Part shown: positions 26,178-34,650 of the stretch, one piece after another
How positions within the stretch are numbered: the first letter of the stretch is position 1
How the letters are laid out: the number at the start of each line of letters is the position of its first letter
Assembly (NCBI GenBank): GCA_013299115.1
Contig: JAAFKA010000001.1
Coordinates: 248,001-312,000, forward strand
Reading direction: 5' to 3'
Length of the DNA stretch: 64,000 nt
Source of the DNA: Cytophagales bacterium
GTDB taxonomy: Bacteria > Bacteroidota > Bacteroidia > Cytophagales > Thermoflexibacteraceae
Program-made: the position numbers and the translations under genes
The notes under the pieces: generated by a model
Told to the model about the DNA's origin: nothing
Seen by the model: the letters and a program-made list of their open reading frames with translations, nothing else
Databases searched by the model: none

Positions 26178-27086
26178 CTATCCTTTCGTAAAACTTTCTC
26201 TTGGGTGAAAATCTTTAATCATTTGTTTTAAATATTCTCTGTCTAAATGCGTATAGATTTCTACGGTGGTAATAGACTCATGCCCCAACATTTCTTGTAT
26301 AGCCCGCAAATCTGCTCCACCCTCCAATAAATGGGTAGCAAAAGAATGGCGAAACGTATGCGGACTCACGTTTTTGGTAATTCCTACTGCTTCGGCACAC
26401 TCTTTCACAATATTAAAAATCATAATTCGGGACAAAGAAGTGCCTAAACGATTGAGAAACAAGTAATTTTCTTCACCTTTTTTGATATTTACGTTGCAGC
26501 GTATTTCGTTGATATAGAGCCGAATGTATTTCATGGCGTCTGTGCCTATGGGTACTATGCGTTGTTTGTTGCCTTTGCCTGTAACCTTCAAAAAATTAAT
26601 TTCTTCGTAAATATCAGTCAATTTGAGGTGGATTAACTCCGAAACTCTGATGCCTGTGCTGTATAAGGTTTCTATAATGGCTCGGTTTCGCATACCTTCG
26701 CGTGTGGAAAGGTCTATCCCTGCCAACATTTTTTCTATATCTGGAAACTCCAATACTTCGGGTAGCTTTTTCGACATTCTCGGAGGAGAAACAAACAAGG
26801 TAGGGTCTTGCTCTATTTCTTTATTATCGAGCAAATAATTGAAAAAAGATTTAAGCCCTGATAGGATACGGCTCTGCGAACTTGCCTCCACTAAATCGGC
26901 TAAGTATTGCAAAAAGTCGAGAATTACGGCTTCTGTAACTTGTTGTGGCAAAAGGTTTAGCTGGCGAAGTTCTATGTATTGGTACAGTTTTTCTATATCT
27001 CGCCGATAGGCTTGCACCGAATTGGCAGCCAGTCCTTTCTCTAACTTCAAATGATTTTCGAAACTGCTGATGCTAACAGACCACAT
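26178..27086 (-). CDS. xerD: Tyrosine recombinase XerD
   Basis: XerC/D recombinases resolve chromosome dimers at dif near the terminus. The catalytic set is complete: Arg147 (TGIRVSEL), Lys171 (GKGNKQR), His243 and Arg246 (HTFRHSF), His269 (LGHES) and Tyr278 (IYTHL). The 302-residue length and the N-terminal SAM-like core-binding domain (about 5-95) are typical of XerD, rather than of integrases of mobile islands. A phage-type integrase role is less likely, as no phage genes surround it. Confidence 0.92.
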   Translation of the reverse strand: MWSVSISSFENHLKLEKGLAANSVQAYRRDIEKLYQYIELRQLNLLPQQVTEAVILDFLQYLADLVEASSQSRILSGLKSFFNYLLDNKEIEQDPTLFVSPPRMSKKLPEVLEFPDIEKMLAGIDLSTREGMRNRAIIETLYSTGIRVSELIHLKLTDIYEEINFLKVTGKGNKQRIVPIGTDAMKYIRLYINEIRCNVNIKKGEENYLFLNRLGTSLSRIMIFNIVKECAEAVGITKNVSPHTFRHSFATHLLEGGADLRAIQEMLGHESITTVEIYTHLDREYLKQMIKDFHPRESFTKG

Positions 27087-27124
27087 GGGGATAAATATGA
27101 AATATGATGTTTTACAAAGCTTCT

Positions 27125-27163
27125 ACAGTTGGAGGCAATCCCCACCAAGGGGTATGGTACACA
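27125..27163. repeat. Dispersed CAGTTGGAGGCAA repeat, copy 1
   Basis: The CAGTTGGAGGCAA core, followed by CCCC...GGGG and GGTAC, also occurs at 53372-53407 with a few changes. The CCCC/GGGG parts can pair as a small hairpin. Here it lies between the divergent xerD and recQ genes. Confidence 0.65.
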
Positions 27164-27259
27164 ATACTACGCAACTTAGGGTAGCTAATTATTCCAAAGT
27201 TAGTGAAGAGTATTATAATTTTTATCATAGACTTAATTTTTATTTATTTTTGAATTAAT

Positions 27260-27267
27260 TAACTTTG
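27260..27267 (+). promoter_or_regulatory. Putative recQ promoter -7 box
   Basis: TAACTTTG matches TAnnTTTG and lies 35 bp upstream of the recQ start codon. Confidence 0.55.
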
Positions 27268-27301
27268 CAAATTGCAATTCATACACAACCTATATTATTA
27301 A

Positions 27302-29437
27302 ATGACTCCACAAGAAGCCCTAAAAAAATATTTTGGTTACGACCAGTTTCGCCCCTTGCAAACAGAGATTATTGGCAATGTGTTGGCAAAAAAAGATACT
27401 TTTGTGCTGATGCCCACAGGCGGCGGCAAGTCTGTTTGTTTTCAAATTCCTGCCTTAGTGCAAGAAGGGACTTGTGTAGTGGTGTCGCCGTTGATAGCCC
27501 TTATGAAAGACCAAGTGGAAGGGCTGCTGGGCAACGGCATTGCGGCGGCTTACCTCAATAGCTCGCAAAATCCTGCTGAACAACGGGCAGTGGAAACCAA
27601 AATGCAGCAAGGCAGACTGAAATTGTTGTACGTTTCTCCCGAAAAATTATTAAGTCAAGGCTTTATTGCTTTCCTCAAACCCTTGACTATCAGCTTGTTT
27701 GCCATAGACGAAGCCCACTGCATTTCTTCGTGGGGGCATGACTTCCGCCCCGAATACACGCAGTTGAAACACCTCAAACAGCATTTTCCTCATACGCCTA
27801 TCATGGCACTAACGGCTACGGCTGATAAAGTAACACGCAAAGATATTGTTACGCAGTTGGCTTTGCAAGACCCTGAAACTTTTATAGCTTCTTTCGATAG
27901 ACCCAATTTGTCTTTGACTGTTAAGCCAGCCCGAAGTCGTTTTGATATGTTGCTGTATTTTCTCAAATCAAGACCCAACCAATCGGGTATTGTCTATTGC
28001 TTGTCCCGAAAAAATACGGAGGGCGTAGCCGAAAAACTAAGAGAAAAAGGAATTAATGCCCAAGCCTACCACGCAGGTATGGAGGCAAGAGAGAGGGCAA
28101 AGGTGCAAGAGGATTTTATTACTGATAGAACTCCAATTATTTGTGCCACCATAGCTTTTGGTATGGGTATAGACAAGTCGAACATTCGTTGGGTGGTACA
28201 TTATAATATGCCCAAAAATATGGAAGGTTATTACCAAGAAATAGGCAGAGCAGGCAGAGATGGATTGGCAAGTGATACGCTGTTGCTTTATGGTTTAGAC
28301 GATTTGATGATGTTGCAAGAGTTTGCCCAAAACAGTGGACAACCCGAATTGCAGTTGTCAAAATTGGAGAGAATAAAGCAATATGCAGAAGCCCAAATTT
28401 GCAGACGAAAAATCCTATTGAGTTATTTTGGCGAAACCTTAGCCGAAAATTGCAATAATTGTGATGTGTGCAAAAATCCGCCTACTTTGTTTGACGGCAC
28501 CGTAGCCGTACAAAAAGCCTTGTCTGCCATAGTCCGCACAGAGGAAAAAATAGGGTCGGCTATGCTGATAGATATTTTGCGAGGGTCTAAAAGAGAAGAT
28601 TTAGTCAAAAAAGGTTACGACCAAATCAAAACCTACGGAGTAGGTCGTGAATACAATCCTTATGAATGGCAGCAAATTTTGTTGCAAATGCTGCACTTGG
28701 GTTTGGTAGAAATTGCTTATGACGACAACAAAGTGCTGAAAATCAATGAGTTTAGCAAAGATGTGTTGTATAAAAAACGTACCATTTTGCTTGTTCCCAT
28801 AGAAAACAATGCCTTTGATAGCAAGAAAAATGCAGCCGAGAAAGCAGCCAAAGAAAGACCCAAATCAGAGTCAGAAGTGCTTACCGAGCAGCTTTTTGAG
28901 GAACTGAAACAGACCCGACTCTTGCTTGCCAATCAACGCAACATAGCTCCTTATTTGCTGTTGAGTGATGCTTCGTTGCAAGACATGGCTACCAAAAAAC
29001 CAATTACGCCCTTGGCTATGCAAAACATTTCGGGTGTTGGTGCAGCCAAATACGAACAATACGGACAGGCTTTTTTAGATGTAGTAGTTGATTTTCTTTT
29101 GACAAGGGTACAAACAGGAGCAAAAATTACAGGGGGAACTTATTTGCAAACCCTTGCTTTGTATAAAAAGAAACTATCCATTCAAGCCGTTGCTGACCAA
29201 AGAGGTTTAAATCCTTCCACCATTGTGTCGCATTTGGCTTACCTCTACGAAAATGGCTATGAGATTGATTTTCAGGATATTGTATCTGATATGGAATACC
29301 TCGCCATTATCAAAACCTATCAAAATTTGGAAAAACCCGATGCAACCAAACCTATTTTTGAGGCATTGGGCGGAGAAATTGGTTACGAAAAAATACGCAT
29401 AGCCATAGCAAAGTTTAAGGTAAACGAGCAAAAGTAA
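27302..29437 (+). CDS. recQ: ATP-dependent DNA helicase RecQ
   Basis: RecQ unwinds DNA 3' to 5' in recombination and repair. The helicase core has PTGGGKSVC (Walker A, residues 39-47 approx.), IDEAHCISSWGHDFRPEY, the QEIGRAGRDG motif VI and the ATIAFGMGIDKSNIRWV block. Zinc-binding cysteines follow (CRRKILLSYF, then CNNCDVC), then the RQC winged helix and an HRDC domain (about 520-600). The protein ends in a helix-turn-helix (SIQAVADQRGLNPSTI). The 711 residues are typical of Bacteroidota. The AlbA_2 gene follows on the same strand after 24 bp. Confidence 0.96.
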   Translation: MTPQEALKKYFGYDQFRPLQTEIIGNVLAKKDTFVLMPTGGGKSVCFQIPALVQEGTCVVVSPLIALMKDQVEGLLGNGIAAAYLNSSQNPAEQRAVETKMQQGRLKLLYVSPEKLLSQGFIAFLKPLTISLFAIDEAHCISSWGHDFRPEYTQLKHLKQHFPHTPIMALTATADKVTRKDIVTQLALQDPETFIASFDRPNLSLTVKPARSRFDMLLYFLKSRPNQSGIVYCLSRKNTEGVAEKLREKGINAQAYHAGMEARERAKVQEDFITDRTPIICATIAFGMGIDKSNIRWVVHYNMPKNMEGYYQEIGRAGRDGLASDTLLLYGLDDLMMLQEFAQNSGQPELQLSKLERIKQYAEAQICRRKILLSYFGETLAENCNNCDVCKNPPTLFDGTVAVQKALSAIVRTEEKIGSAMLIDILRGSKREDLVKKGYDQIKTYGVGREYNPYEWQQILLQMLHLGLVEIAYDDNKVLKINEFSKDVLYKKRTILLVPIENNAFDSKKNAAEKAAKERPKSESEVLTEQLFEELKQTRLLLANQRNIAPYLLLSDASLQDMATKKPITPLAMQNISGVGAAKYEQYGQAFLDVVVDFLLTRVQTGAKITGGTYLQTLALYKKKLSIQAVADQRGLNPSTIVSHLAYLYENGYEIDFQDIVSDMEYLAIIKTYQNLEKPDATKPIFEALGGEIGYEKIRIAIAKFKVNEQK

Positions 29438-29461
29438 TTTATAAAGCAAAAACCATACAAA

Positions 29462-30109
29462 ATGAATCTTGCAATCGTAAGCCGTTTGGCAGCACAGGGC
29501 GAAGGTTTGACCATTGAATTTAAACGGAAGGCAAACCACCCCGATAAATTAGTGAAGGAAATGGTAGCTTTTGCTAATACCGAAGGCGGCAAGTTGTTGG
29601 TAGGTGTAGATGACGACGGTAGCATAGTGGGTGTAAAATATGCAAACGAAGACGAATTTGTGTTGAAACAAGCCATAGAAAAACATTGTTTGCCACCAAT
29701 AAATTACCAAACTTATAAAGTAGCCATAGCCCCTAATCGTCATGTATTGGTATTTGATGTGCAGCCCAATGTAGAAAAACCTGTTTTTGTGATTTACAAT
29801 TTCAAGAAAAACGTGGGTGTTGCCTATATTCGGGTGGCAGACCAAAGCCTACAAGCCAGCCGCGAAATGCGACAGATTTTGAAAGGACGTAGCCAAAATA
29901 TTGAAATTACATTTGCTTATACAGAAAAAGAAAGGATTTTGATGCAATATTTGGCTACAAACCTCAGAATAGATTTGGAAACTTATACAAAACTTATCAA
30001 CCTGCCAATGAATGAAGCCTCGCAGGTTTTGGTAAAACTAACCATTGCTAATGTAATTAAAATAGAACCCGAAGAAAGTAAAGATTGGTTTCGGGCAGTG
30101 ATGGTATGA
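29462..30109 (+). CDS. AlbA_2/Schlafen-type divergent AAA_4 domain protein
   Basis: The N-terminal 140 residues are an AlbA_2 domain: TIEFKRKANHPDKLVKEM, VAFANTEGGKLLVGVDDDG, then a strand and helix pattern to AYIRVADQSLQASREM. A C-terminal winged helix follows. Such proteins are often annotated as ATP-binding or transcription-related, and their role is not settled. The gene is 24 bp downstream of recQ and may be co-transcribed. Confidence 0.85.
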   Translation: MNLAIVSRLAAQGEGLTIEFKRKANHPDKLVKEMVAFANTEGGKLLVGVDDDGSIVGVKYANEDEFVLKQAIEKHCLPPINYQTYKVAIAPNRHVLVFDVQPNVEKPVFVIYNFKKNVGVAYIRVADQSLQASREMRQILKGRSQNIEITFAYTEKERILMQYLATNLRIDLETYTKLINLPMNEASQVLVKLTIANVIKIEPEESKDWFRAVMV

Positions 30110-30177
30110 TATTTTTGATTGTATAAATATGAATGTAGCATAAGAACTTGTTTAGTTGCCTTCAAGCAGACGACTTC

Positions 30178-30268
30178 GCACACAGATAACACTGATTAAA
30201 CTGATTTTTGCGGATAAAAAAAATAAAAAATCAGTGTTTTATCTGTAAAATCAGTGTTATCTGCGTGC
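30178..30268. repeat. Long palindrome of the CAGATAACACTGA type
   Basis: The arms GCACACAGATAACACTGA and TCAGTGTTATCTGCGTGC have one mismatch, and inner CTGATTTTT/AAAAATCAG words pair further. The word style matches the palindrome at 49141-49232. It probably marks the end of the recQ-AlbA_2 transcript. Confidence 0.75.
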
Positions 30269-30373
30269 AAAAGACGTTATAACTTTCCCAACTAAACAAG
30301 CCCTAAGTTTAACTCCATTGATAAATTAGCAAAAAAATATAAAAAAACATTATGCTTGCATAGTATTTTTTTA

Positions 30374-30381
30374 TATTTTTG
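30374..30381 (+). promoter_or_regulatory. Putative etfB promoter -7 box
   Basis: TATTTTTG matches TAnnTTTG, with a TTG about 15 bp upstream, shorter than the usual spacing. It would give a leader of about 145 nt before etfB. Confidence 0.4.
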
Positions 30382-30473
30382 CAACAACAAAAAAGCTTAC
30401 AACTTAGTTGTACTAACAAAGTTGTGTAGTTAAAATATATTTGCTTGTTTTGAGAAAGAGTATTTGTTTAGTT

Positions 30474-30491
30474 ATTCGCCTGAAGGCGAAT
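30474..30491. repeat. Short palindrome ATTCGCCTGAAGGCGAAT
   Basis: It has perfect 8-bp arms around GA. A close relative with one arm mismatch lies at 62185-62202, and both are next to a TATACAGT/ACAGTATA-like word. Confidence 0.65.
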
Positions 30492-30531
30492 ATACAGTGA
30501 AAAAATTGCAAAATTCTAACCTTCCAATAAT

Positions 30532-31263
30532 ATGAAAATTTTAGTTTGTATCAGCCACGTACCCGATACGAATGCCAAAATTCCGTTTAAAGACGGGCAG
30601 CCCGACCTTGCTGGCGTAACTTTCGTGATTGGTCCTTACGATGACTTTGCGTTGGCAAGAGCCGTAGAACTTCGCGATGCTTCGCAAGGCAAATTGACCG
30701 TACTCAATGTAGGCGGTGCAGATACCGAACAAACCATTCGCAAAGCCTTAGCCATTGGTGCAGATGATGCCATTCGGGTAAATGCAAGCCCTACCGACTC
30801 TTTCTTCGTTGCCTCGCAGATTGCTGCCATTGCCAAAGCTGAAAGCTACGACCTCATCATGATGGGACGTGAAACCAGCGACTACAACGGCGGACAGGTG
30901 CATGGCATGGTGGCTACGTTGCTCGGTATTCCTTGTGTTACGCCTTGTATGAAATTAGACGTGGCAGGTGGCAAAGCTACTATGTTGCGAGAAATTGAAG
31001 GTGGCAAAGAAACTGTTACAGCCAACTTGCCTTTGGTTTTAGGTTGCCAAGAGCCTATTGCAGAGTGGAAAATTCCAAACATGAGAGGTATCATGTCTGC
31101 CAAAGCTAAACCTTTGAAAGTAGTTGAACCTGTGGCGGTGGCTGCAAAAACTTCGGTTACAAAATACGAAGTGCCTGCTGCGCGTGGCAACTGCAAAATG
31201 ATAGACAAAGACAATGTGGAGGAGTTGGTAAAGTTGCTCAAAACAGAAGCTAAGGTCCTTTAA
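30532..31263 (+). CDS. etfB: Electron transfer flavoprotein beta subunit
   Basis: EtfB pairs with EtfA to carry electrons from acyl-CoA and other dehydrogenases to the quinone pool. This 243-residue protein has the MKILVCISHVPDTNAKI N-terminus, the YDDFALARAVELRD region, the AMP/FAD-zone GRETSDYNGGQVHGM and the conserved NLPLVLGCQEPIAEWKIPN. The usual next gene, etfA, starts only at 34651, because four accessory genes lie between them. Confidence 0.94.
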   Translation: MKILVCISHVPDTNAKIPFKDGQPDLAGVTFVIGPYDDFALARAVELRDASQGKLTVLNVGGADTEQTIRKALAIGADDAIRVNASPTDSFFVASQIAAIAKAESYDLIMMGRETSDYNGGQVHGMVATLLGIPCVTPCMKLDVAGGKATMLREIEGGKETVTANLPLVLGCQEPIAEWKIPNMRGIMSAKAKPLKVVEPVAVAAKTSVTKYEVPAARGNCKMIDKDNVEELVKLLKTEAKVL

Positions 31264-31470
31264 TTAGTTAGTAAGTTTTGTTTAGTTAGTAAGATAGTAA
31301 GTTTTAAGTTAGTAAGTTATTGATTAAAAAAATAACAGCCTAACAATTTTAGCCTAACAATTTTAGTCTACTAATTTACTACCTTACTAACTAAGAACTA
31401 AACAAAAACTTACTAACTTAAAACTTACTAACTAAACAAGGCTTACTAATTTAAAACTTACTAACTATTT
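31264..31470. repeat. TTAGTTAGTAAG / CTTACTAACTAA inverted repeat block, left
   Basis: The left half is made of GTTAGTAAG words and the right half of CTTACTAAC words, so the block can fold on itself. The first bases after the etfB stop, TTAGTTAGTAA, are the exact reverse complement of TTACTAACTAA at 34636-34646 just before etfA. The block separates etfB from the four-helix-bundle gene. Confidence 0.8.
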
Positions 31471-31471
31471 T

Positions 31472-31828
31472 ATGGGTGTTTTATTAGAAAAAAGTTACTC
31501 ATTTTCTGTAAGAGTAGTTAAGTTGTATAAATATTTAGCCAGTAAAAATTCGGAAAAATCTTTGATTATTCAACTATTGCGTAGTGGAACTTCTATTGGT
31601 GCAAATGTGGAGGAAGCATTAGGGGCACAAAGTGATAGAGATTTTGCTGCTAAATTATACATTGCTTACAAAGAAGCAAGAGAAACAAGTTATTGGCTTA
31701 GGTTACTAAAAGATACAGATTACCTAAAAACAAACGAGGCAACTTCTATGCTGAATGACTGTGATGAGGTCTTGAAATTGTTAGGAGCAACACTAACCAC
31801 ACTAAAAAATAAACAAAAACTAAAATGA
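31472..31828 (+). CDS. Four-helix-bundle protein of the 23S rRNA intervening-sequence family
   Basis: This 118-residue helical protein matches the S23/TIGR02436 family: SFSVRVVKLYKYLASKNSEK, then QLLRSGTSIGANVEEALGAQ and YIAYKEARETSYWLRLL. Members were first seen in intervening sequences of spirochaete 23S rRNA genes, but many are scattered in Bacteroidota genomes as accessory genes of unknown role. Here it sits between two CTTACTAA-type repeat blocks within the split etf locus, and no rRNA gene is present. Confidence 0.88.
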   Translation: MGVLLEKSYSFSVRVVKLYKYLASKNSEKSLIIQLLRSGTSIGANVEEALGAQSDRDFAAKLYIAYKEARETSYWLRLLKDTDYLKTNEATSMLNDCDEVLKLLGATLTTLKNKQKLK

Positions 31829-32055
31829 GTTAGCAAGCTATTAGTTAGTAAGATAGTAAGTTTAGTTAGTAAGATAGTAAGTTTTTAGTTAGTAAAAAAT
31901 AATTACTACCAACTTACTATCTTACCAACTTACTAACTAAAAGCTTACTAACTTACTAACTTACTAACTTACTAACTTACTAACTTACTAACTTACTAAC
32001 TTACTAACTTACTAACTTACTAACTTACTAACTTACTAACTTACTAACTTACTAT
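31829..32055. repeat. GTTAGTAAG/CTTACTAAC block ending in an 8-bp microsatellite
   Basis: After an inverted-repeat part like the left block, a nearly pure array of CTTACTAA units (about 13-14 copies, 31944-32053) runs to 2 bp before the ATG of the next gene. Its position suggests length variation could change translation or transcription of the methyltransferase gene. Confidence 0.85.
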
Positions 32056-33060
32056 ATGTCTTTTCAAAAAATCACACCACCGCCTTATGTTCAAGAAATG
32101 ATAGGTGGCACAAACGGCAATCATTATTTGGATTTGATAGGCAATTTAACTTCTTATCCTATTCCTGAAATTCCGCTGCCTGCGGTGCAACAAAACAATT
32201 TGTTGTTAGACATTGGCGTGGGTTGGGGACGGTGGATGGTGGCTGCTGCCGAAAAAGGTTATGTGCCTGTGGGAATTGACATTAAGCTGGAGTCTTGCGA
32301 AGCTGCTTTGACGGTCTTGAAAGATTTGGGGCATACAGGCTATACAGTGGTGGCAGATTTGCAAGCAATTCCGTTTCAGGACAATGTTTTTGAGCAAGTT
32401 TGGTCTTTTAGTGTCATTCAACACACGCATAGACGCAGGGCTTTGAATTGTTTGAAGGAAATTCACCGCATTTTGCAGCCCAATCAAAGTTGCAAATTGG
32501 AATTTCCCCTCAAACATGGTTTTTGGAACAAAAGGGTGATAGCCAACCGAACAGATAAAAACGAGGAAAATGATTTTGATTCTTGGTGTGTGCGTTATTA
32601 TGATTTGAAAGAATTGGAAAGTTGGTGCAATACCATTTTTGGAAATTTCAATTTTTCCAATCATTGCTATTTTGGCATTGGTATTTTGCCCTTAGATTTG
32701 TACTATGTGAAGTGGTACTATAAACCTATTGTGGCTACTTCTTTGCTCTTAAATGCAACTTCCAAAATAGTCAGTCCGCTAAAATACGTTTCGGATAGTG
32801 TGTATATTGAGGCAAAAAAACAAGCAAGCAATGGGGCAAATAGTGCAACCACTTTGCTAACAACGGAATGGAAAAAAGACGTTTTGCAAAAAGATTGGAA
32901 TAATTTGGCTATTGTTCCTCTACTAAAATGTCCTGTTTCGGGTAGCAAATTGGTGTATGATGCCGACCAAAATCGGATAATTGCAACAGAATCGGGGCTG
33001 TATTATCCTGTGAAAAACAATATTCCTGTGTTGTTGGAAACGGAAAAACAAATTTTATAA
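32056..33060 (+). CDS. SAM-dependent methyltransferase with C-terminal Trm112-like domain
   Basis: Motif I is LLLDIGVGWGRWMVAAAEKG, with GIDIKLESCEAA and DLQAIPFQDNVFEQVWSFSVIQH following, a Methyltransf_11 core. The last 45 residues (VPLLKCPVSGSKL to YYPVKNNIPVLL) look like a Trm112p-type small domain, usually a separate activator of methyltransferases or part of glycan-tailoring enzymes. The substrate is unknown. The nuclease-like gene follows after 2 bp, so the two are likely one transcript. Confidence 0.82.
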   Translation: MSFQKITPPPYVQEMIGGTNGNHYLDLIGNLTSYPIPEIPLPAVQQNNLLLDIGVGWGRWMVAAAEKGYVPVGIDIKLESCEAALTVLKDLGHTGYTVVADLQAIPFQDNVFEQVWSFSVIQHTHRRRALNCLKEIHRILQPNQSCKLEFPLKHGFWNKRVIANRTDKNEENDFDSWCVRYYDLKELESWCNTIFGNFNFSNHCYFGIGILPLDLYYVKWYYKPIVATSLLLNATSKIVSPLKYVSDSVYIEAKKQASNGANSATTLLTTEWKKDVLQKDWNNLAIVPLLKCPVSGSKLVYDADQNRIIATESGLYYPVKNNIPVLLETEKQIL

Positions 33061-33062
33061 CT

Positions 33063-33701
33063 ATGGCTTTCAGTGATTTTAAAACAATTTTTGACGTAGC
33101 CAATAGCTACCAAACAAAACTTACCAAAAACGTACTTTTTGGTGATGTGCTTCCTATGGAATTATCTAAGGAGTTCATGGAAGACCTTTCTTATTGTTTG
33201 GATATGAAAAAGCCTAATCCGAGTGCAATAGCTTTGTCCGAAAATTTAATTTCACCCATCATAAGATATGTAGGCAGGCATCACCGCAATTTGTTGATTT
33301 GGAGCAGAGAATATGACTTAAAAGTAGATGATAAATTATGTGGTACGCCAGATTATTTGTTTTCTTACACCGAACAGCCCGACACTGTTTCCAATACCAT
33401 GCCTTTGGTGTGCGTATCGGAGGCAAAAGTAGATAACTTTACCTTAGCTTGGGGGCAAACCTTAGCCGAAATGGTGGCTTGCCAAAAACTATATCCTACT
33501 ATGGTAATTTATGGTTTTGCAAGCAATGGGGAAATGTGGCAGTTTGCTAAATTGGAGGATAATGTGTTCCATCAGGACAAAAATAGTTATAATATTGCAA
33601 CCCAACCCAACCAAATAGCAGGACTTTTAAACTATATTTTTGCACAAGCAGTTTTAGAGGCACAAAAGTTTTTAAAGCACCATAACAACATGAGTGCATA
33701 G
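33063..33701 (+). CDS. Predicted PD-(D/E)XK nuclease-like protein
   Basis: A nuclease-type core is visible in this 212-residue protein: Glu60 in ALSENLISP, Pro96-Asp97 in GTPDYLFSY and Glu120-Ala-Lys122 in VCVSEAKVD, followed by a helix with Gln132 (GQTLAEMV). This order fits the PD-(D/E)XK superfamily. I do not recognise the specific family; related short proteins occur as accessory genes in Bacteroidota and cyanobacteria. It is tightly coupled (2-bp gap) to the methyltransferase gene, so a modification-linked nuclease pair is possible but unproven. Confidence 0.7.
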   Translation: MAFSDFKTIFDVANSYQTKLTKNVLFGDVLPMELSKEFMEDLSYCLDMKKPNPSAIALSENLISPIIRYVGRHHRNLLIWSREYDLKVDDKLCGTPDYLFSYTEQPDTVSNTMPLVCVSEAKVDNFTLAWGQTLAEMVACQKLYPTMVIYGFASNGEMWQFAKLEDNVFHQDKNSYNIATQPNQIAGLLNYIFAQAVLEAQKFLKHHNNMSA

Positions 33702-33760
33702 CAAGAGATAATATTTGTACCAGAAATATTCAAAAAATAAGACAAAAAAAGCTATAAACT

Positions 33761-34414
33761 ATGCTCAACACCGACTTTCTTTCTCCTGCTTTGTTGCAAG
33801 AAATAGCAACTAAATATGGCGGTGCTGCCGAAGTAGAGGCTATTCGTATCAATTTTGAGGGCATTACCACCTTCAATGGTGATATGCTTTGTGAATTATC
33901 AGCACAATATCCATTACTTGATTTTGAAACCGAAGGAACAACTATTTTACTCATTAAACCTATGCCAAACTTTTTTGATAACCAATCTAAACTAACTCGT
34001 CTGCTCATCAAATTGGGAATGTGGAATGAAATAAAAAACAACCAAAAGGGAGAACTTTTAGACTCTGGCGGCTCAGTGCAGTTTATAGAAGGTAGCGTAA
34101 AAATGCCCGATATTACCTATATTTTGCGTACTAAATTGGCAGACCAACCGAAAGAAAAAGTGATTTTGATAGTTCCTGATTTTGTAGTAGAATATGTATC
34201 AACTTATGATAGTTTGAAAGAGGCAAAGAGAAAAATGGAGTTTTATATGGAAAGAGGTATTGCATTAGGTTGGTTGATAGTACCCAAAGAACAGCAAACT
34301 TACGTGTATAAGCCCGATGAAGTTGTCCGCACAGTACATTTTCAAGACGAATTGACAGGGGAAAATGTGTTGCCCGATTTTCGGGTGGTGTTGGCAGAAC
34401 TGTTTGAGAGTTGA
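33761..34414 (+). CDS. Uma2-family (DUF820) predicted endonuclease
   Basis: The C-terminal half matches Uma2/DUF820, a restriction-endonuclease-like fold: VKMPDITYI (Asp117), VPDFVVEYVS (Asp140, Glu144), SLKEAKRKMEFYMERGIALGWLI and TYVYKPDE. All expected acidic and Lys positions are present. Members are common in multicopy families in cyanobacteria and Bacteroidota, with no agreed function. It follows the nuclease-like gene after 59 bp on the same strand. Confidence 0.88.
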   Translation: MLNTDFLSPALLQEIATKYGGAAEVEAIRINFEGITTFNGDMLCELSAQYPLLDFETEGTTILLIKPMPNFFDNQSKLTRLLIKLGMWNEIKNNQKGELLDSGGSVQFIEGSVKMPDITYILRTKLADQPKEKVILIVPDFVVEYVSTYDSLKEAKRKMEFYMERGIALGWLIVPKEQQTYVYKPDEVVRTVHFQDELTGENVLPDFRVVLAELFES

Positions 34415-34427
34415 AATTGTTTAGGTG

Positions 34428-34612
34428 CTTTCGGTTTCTCAAAACCGAAAGTTTATTTGCTTGCTTTCGGTTTCTCAAAACCGAAAGTTTATTTGCGTGC
34501 TTTCGGTTTCTCAAAACCGAAAGTTTATTGGTAGTGGTTTCGGTTTTGAGAAACCGAAAGTTTTGGTTTTGAGAAACCGAAAGTTTTGGTTTTGAGAAAC
34601 CAAAACCACAGT
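34428..34612. repeat. Hairpin array CTTTCGGTTTCTCAAAACCG, upstream of etfA
   Basis: Six hairpins are present: three with loop CTCA (CTTTCGGTTT/AAACCGAAAG arms), then three in the opposite orientation with loop TGAG. Spacers such as TTATTTGC are also repeated. The array lies between the Uma2 gene and etfA; a related array lies on the other side of etfA at 35611. Confidence 0.9.
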
Positions 34613-34650
34613 AAAACAAAAATTTAAAAAAAAATTTACTAACTAAAAAT

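Larger units (their letters stand above)
30110..30531. other. 422-bp intergenic region upstream of etfB
   Basis: The gap holds a long palindrome (30178-30268), a promoter-like -7 box (30374-30381) and a short palindrome ATTCGCCTGAAGGCGAAT (30474-30491) of a family also present at 62185. I see no gene. Confidence 0.6.

Noticed and set aside
26178-27086. Tyrosine recombinase as the integrase of the TIR island
   Set aside because: It has the length and motifs of XerD, lies 15 kb away and is surrounded by housekeeping genes.
31472-31828. Four-helix-bundle gene as evidence of a 23S rRNA gene
   Set aside because: No rRNA sequence surrounds it; this family is often found as a stand-alone accessory gene.
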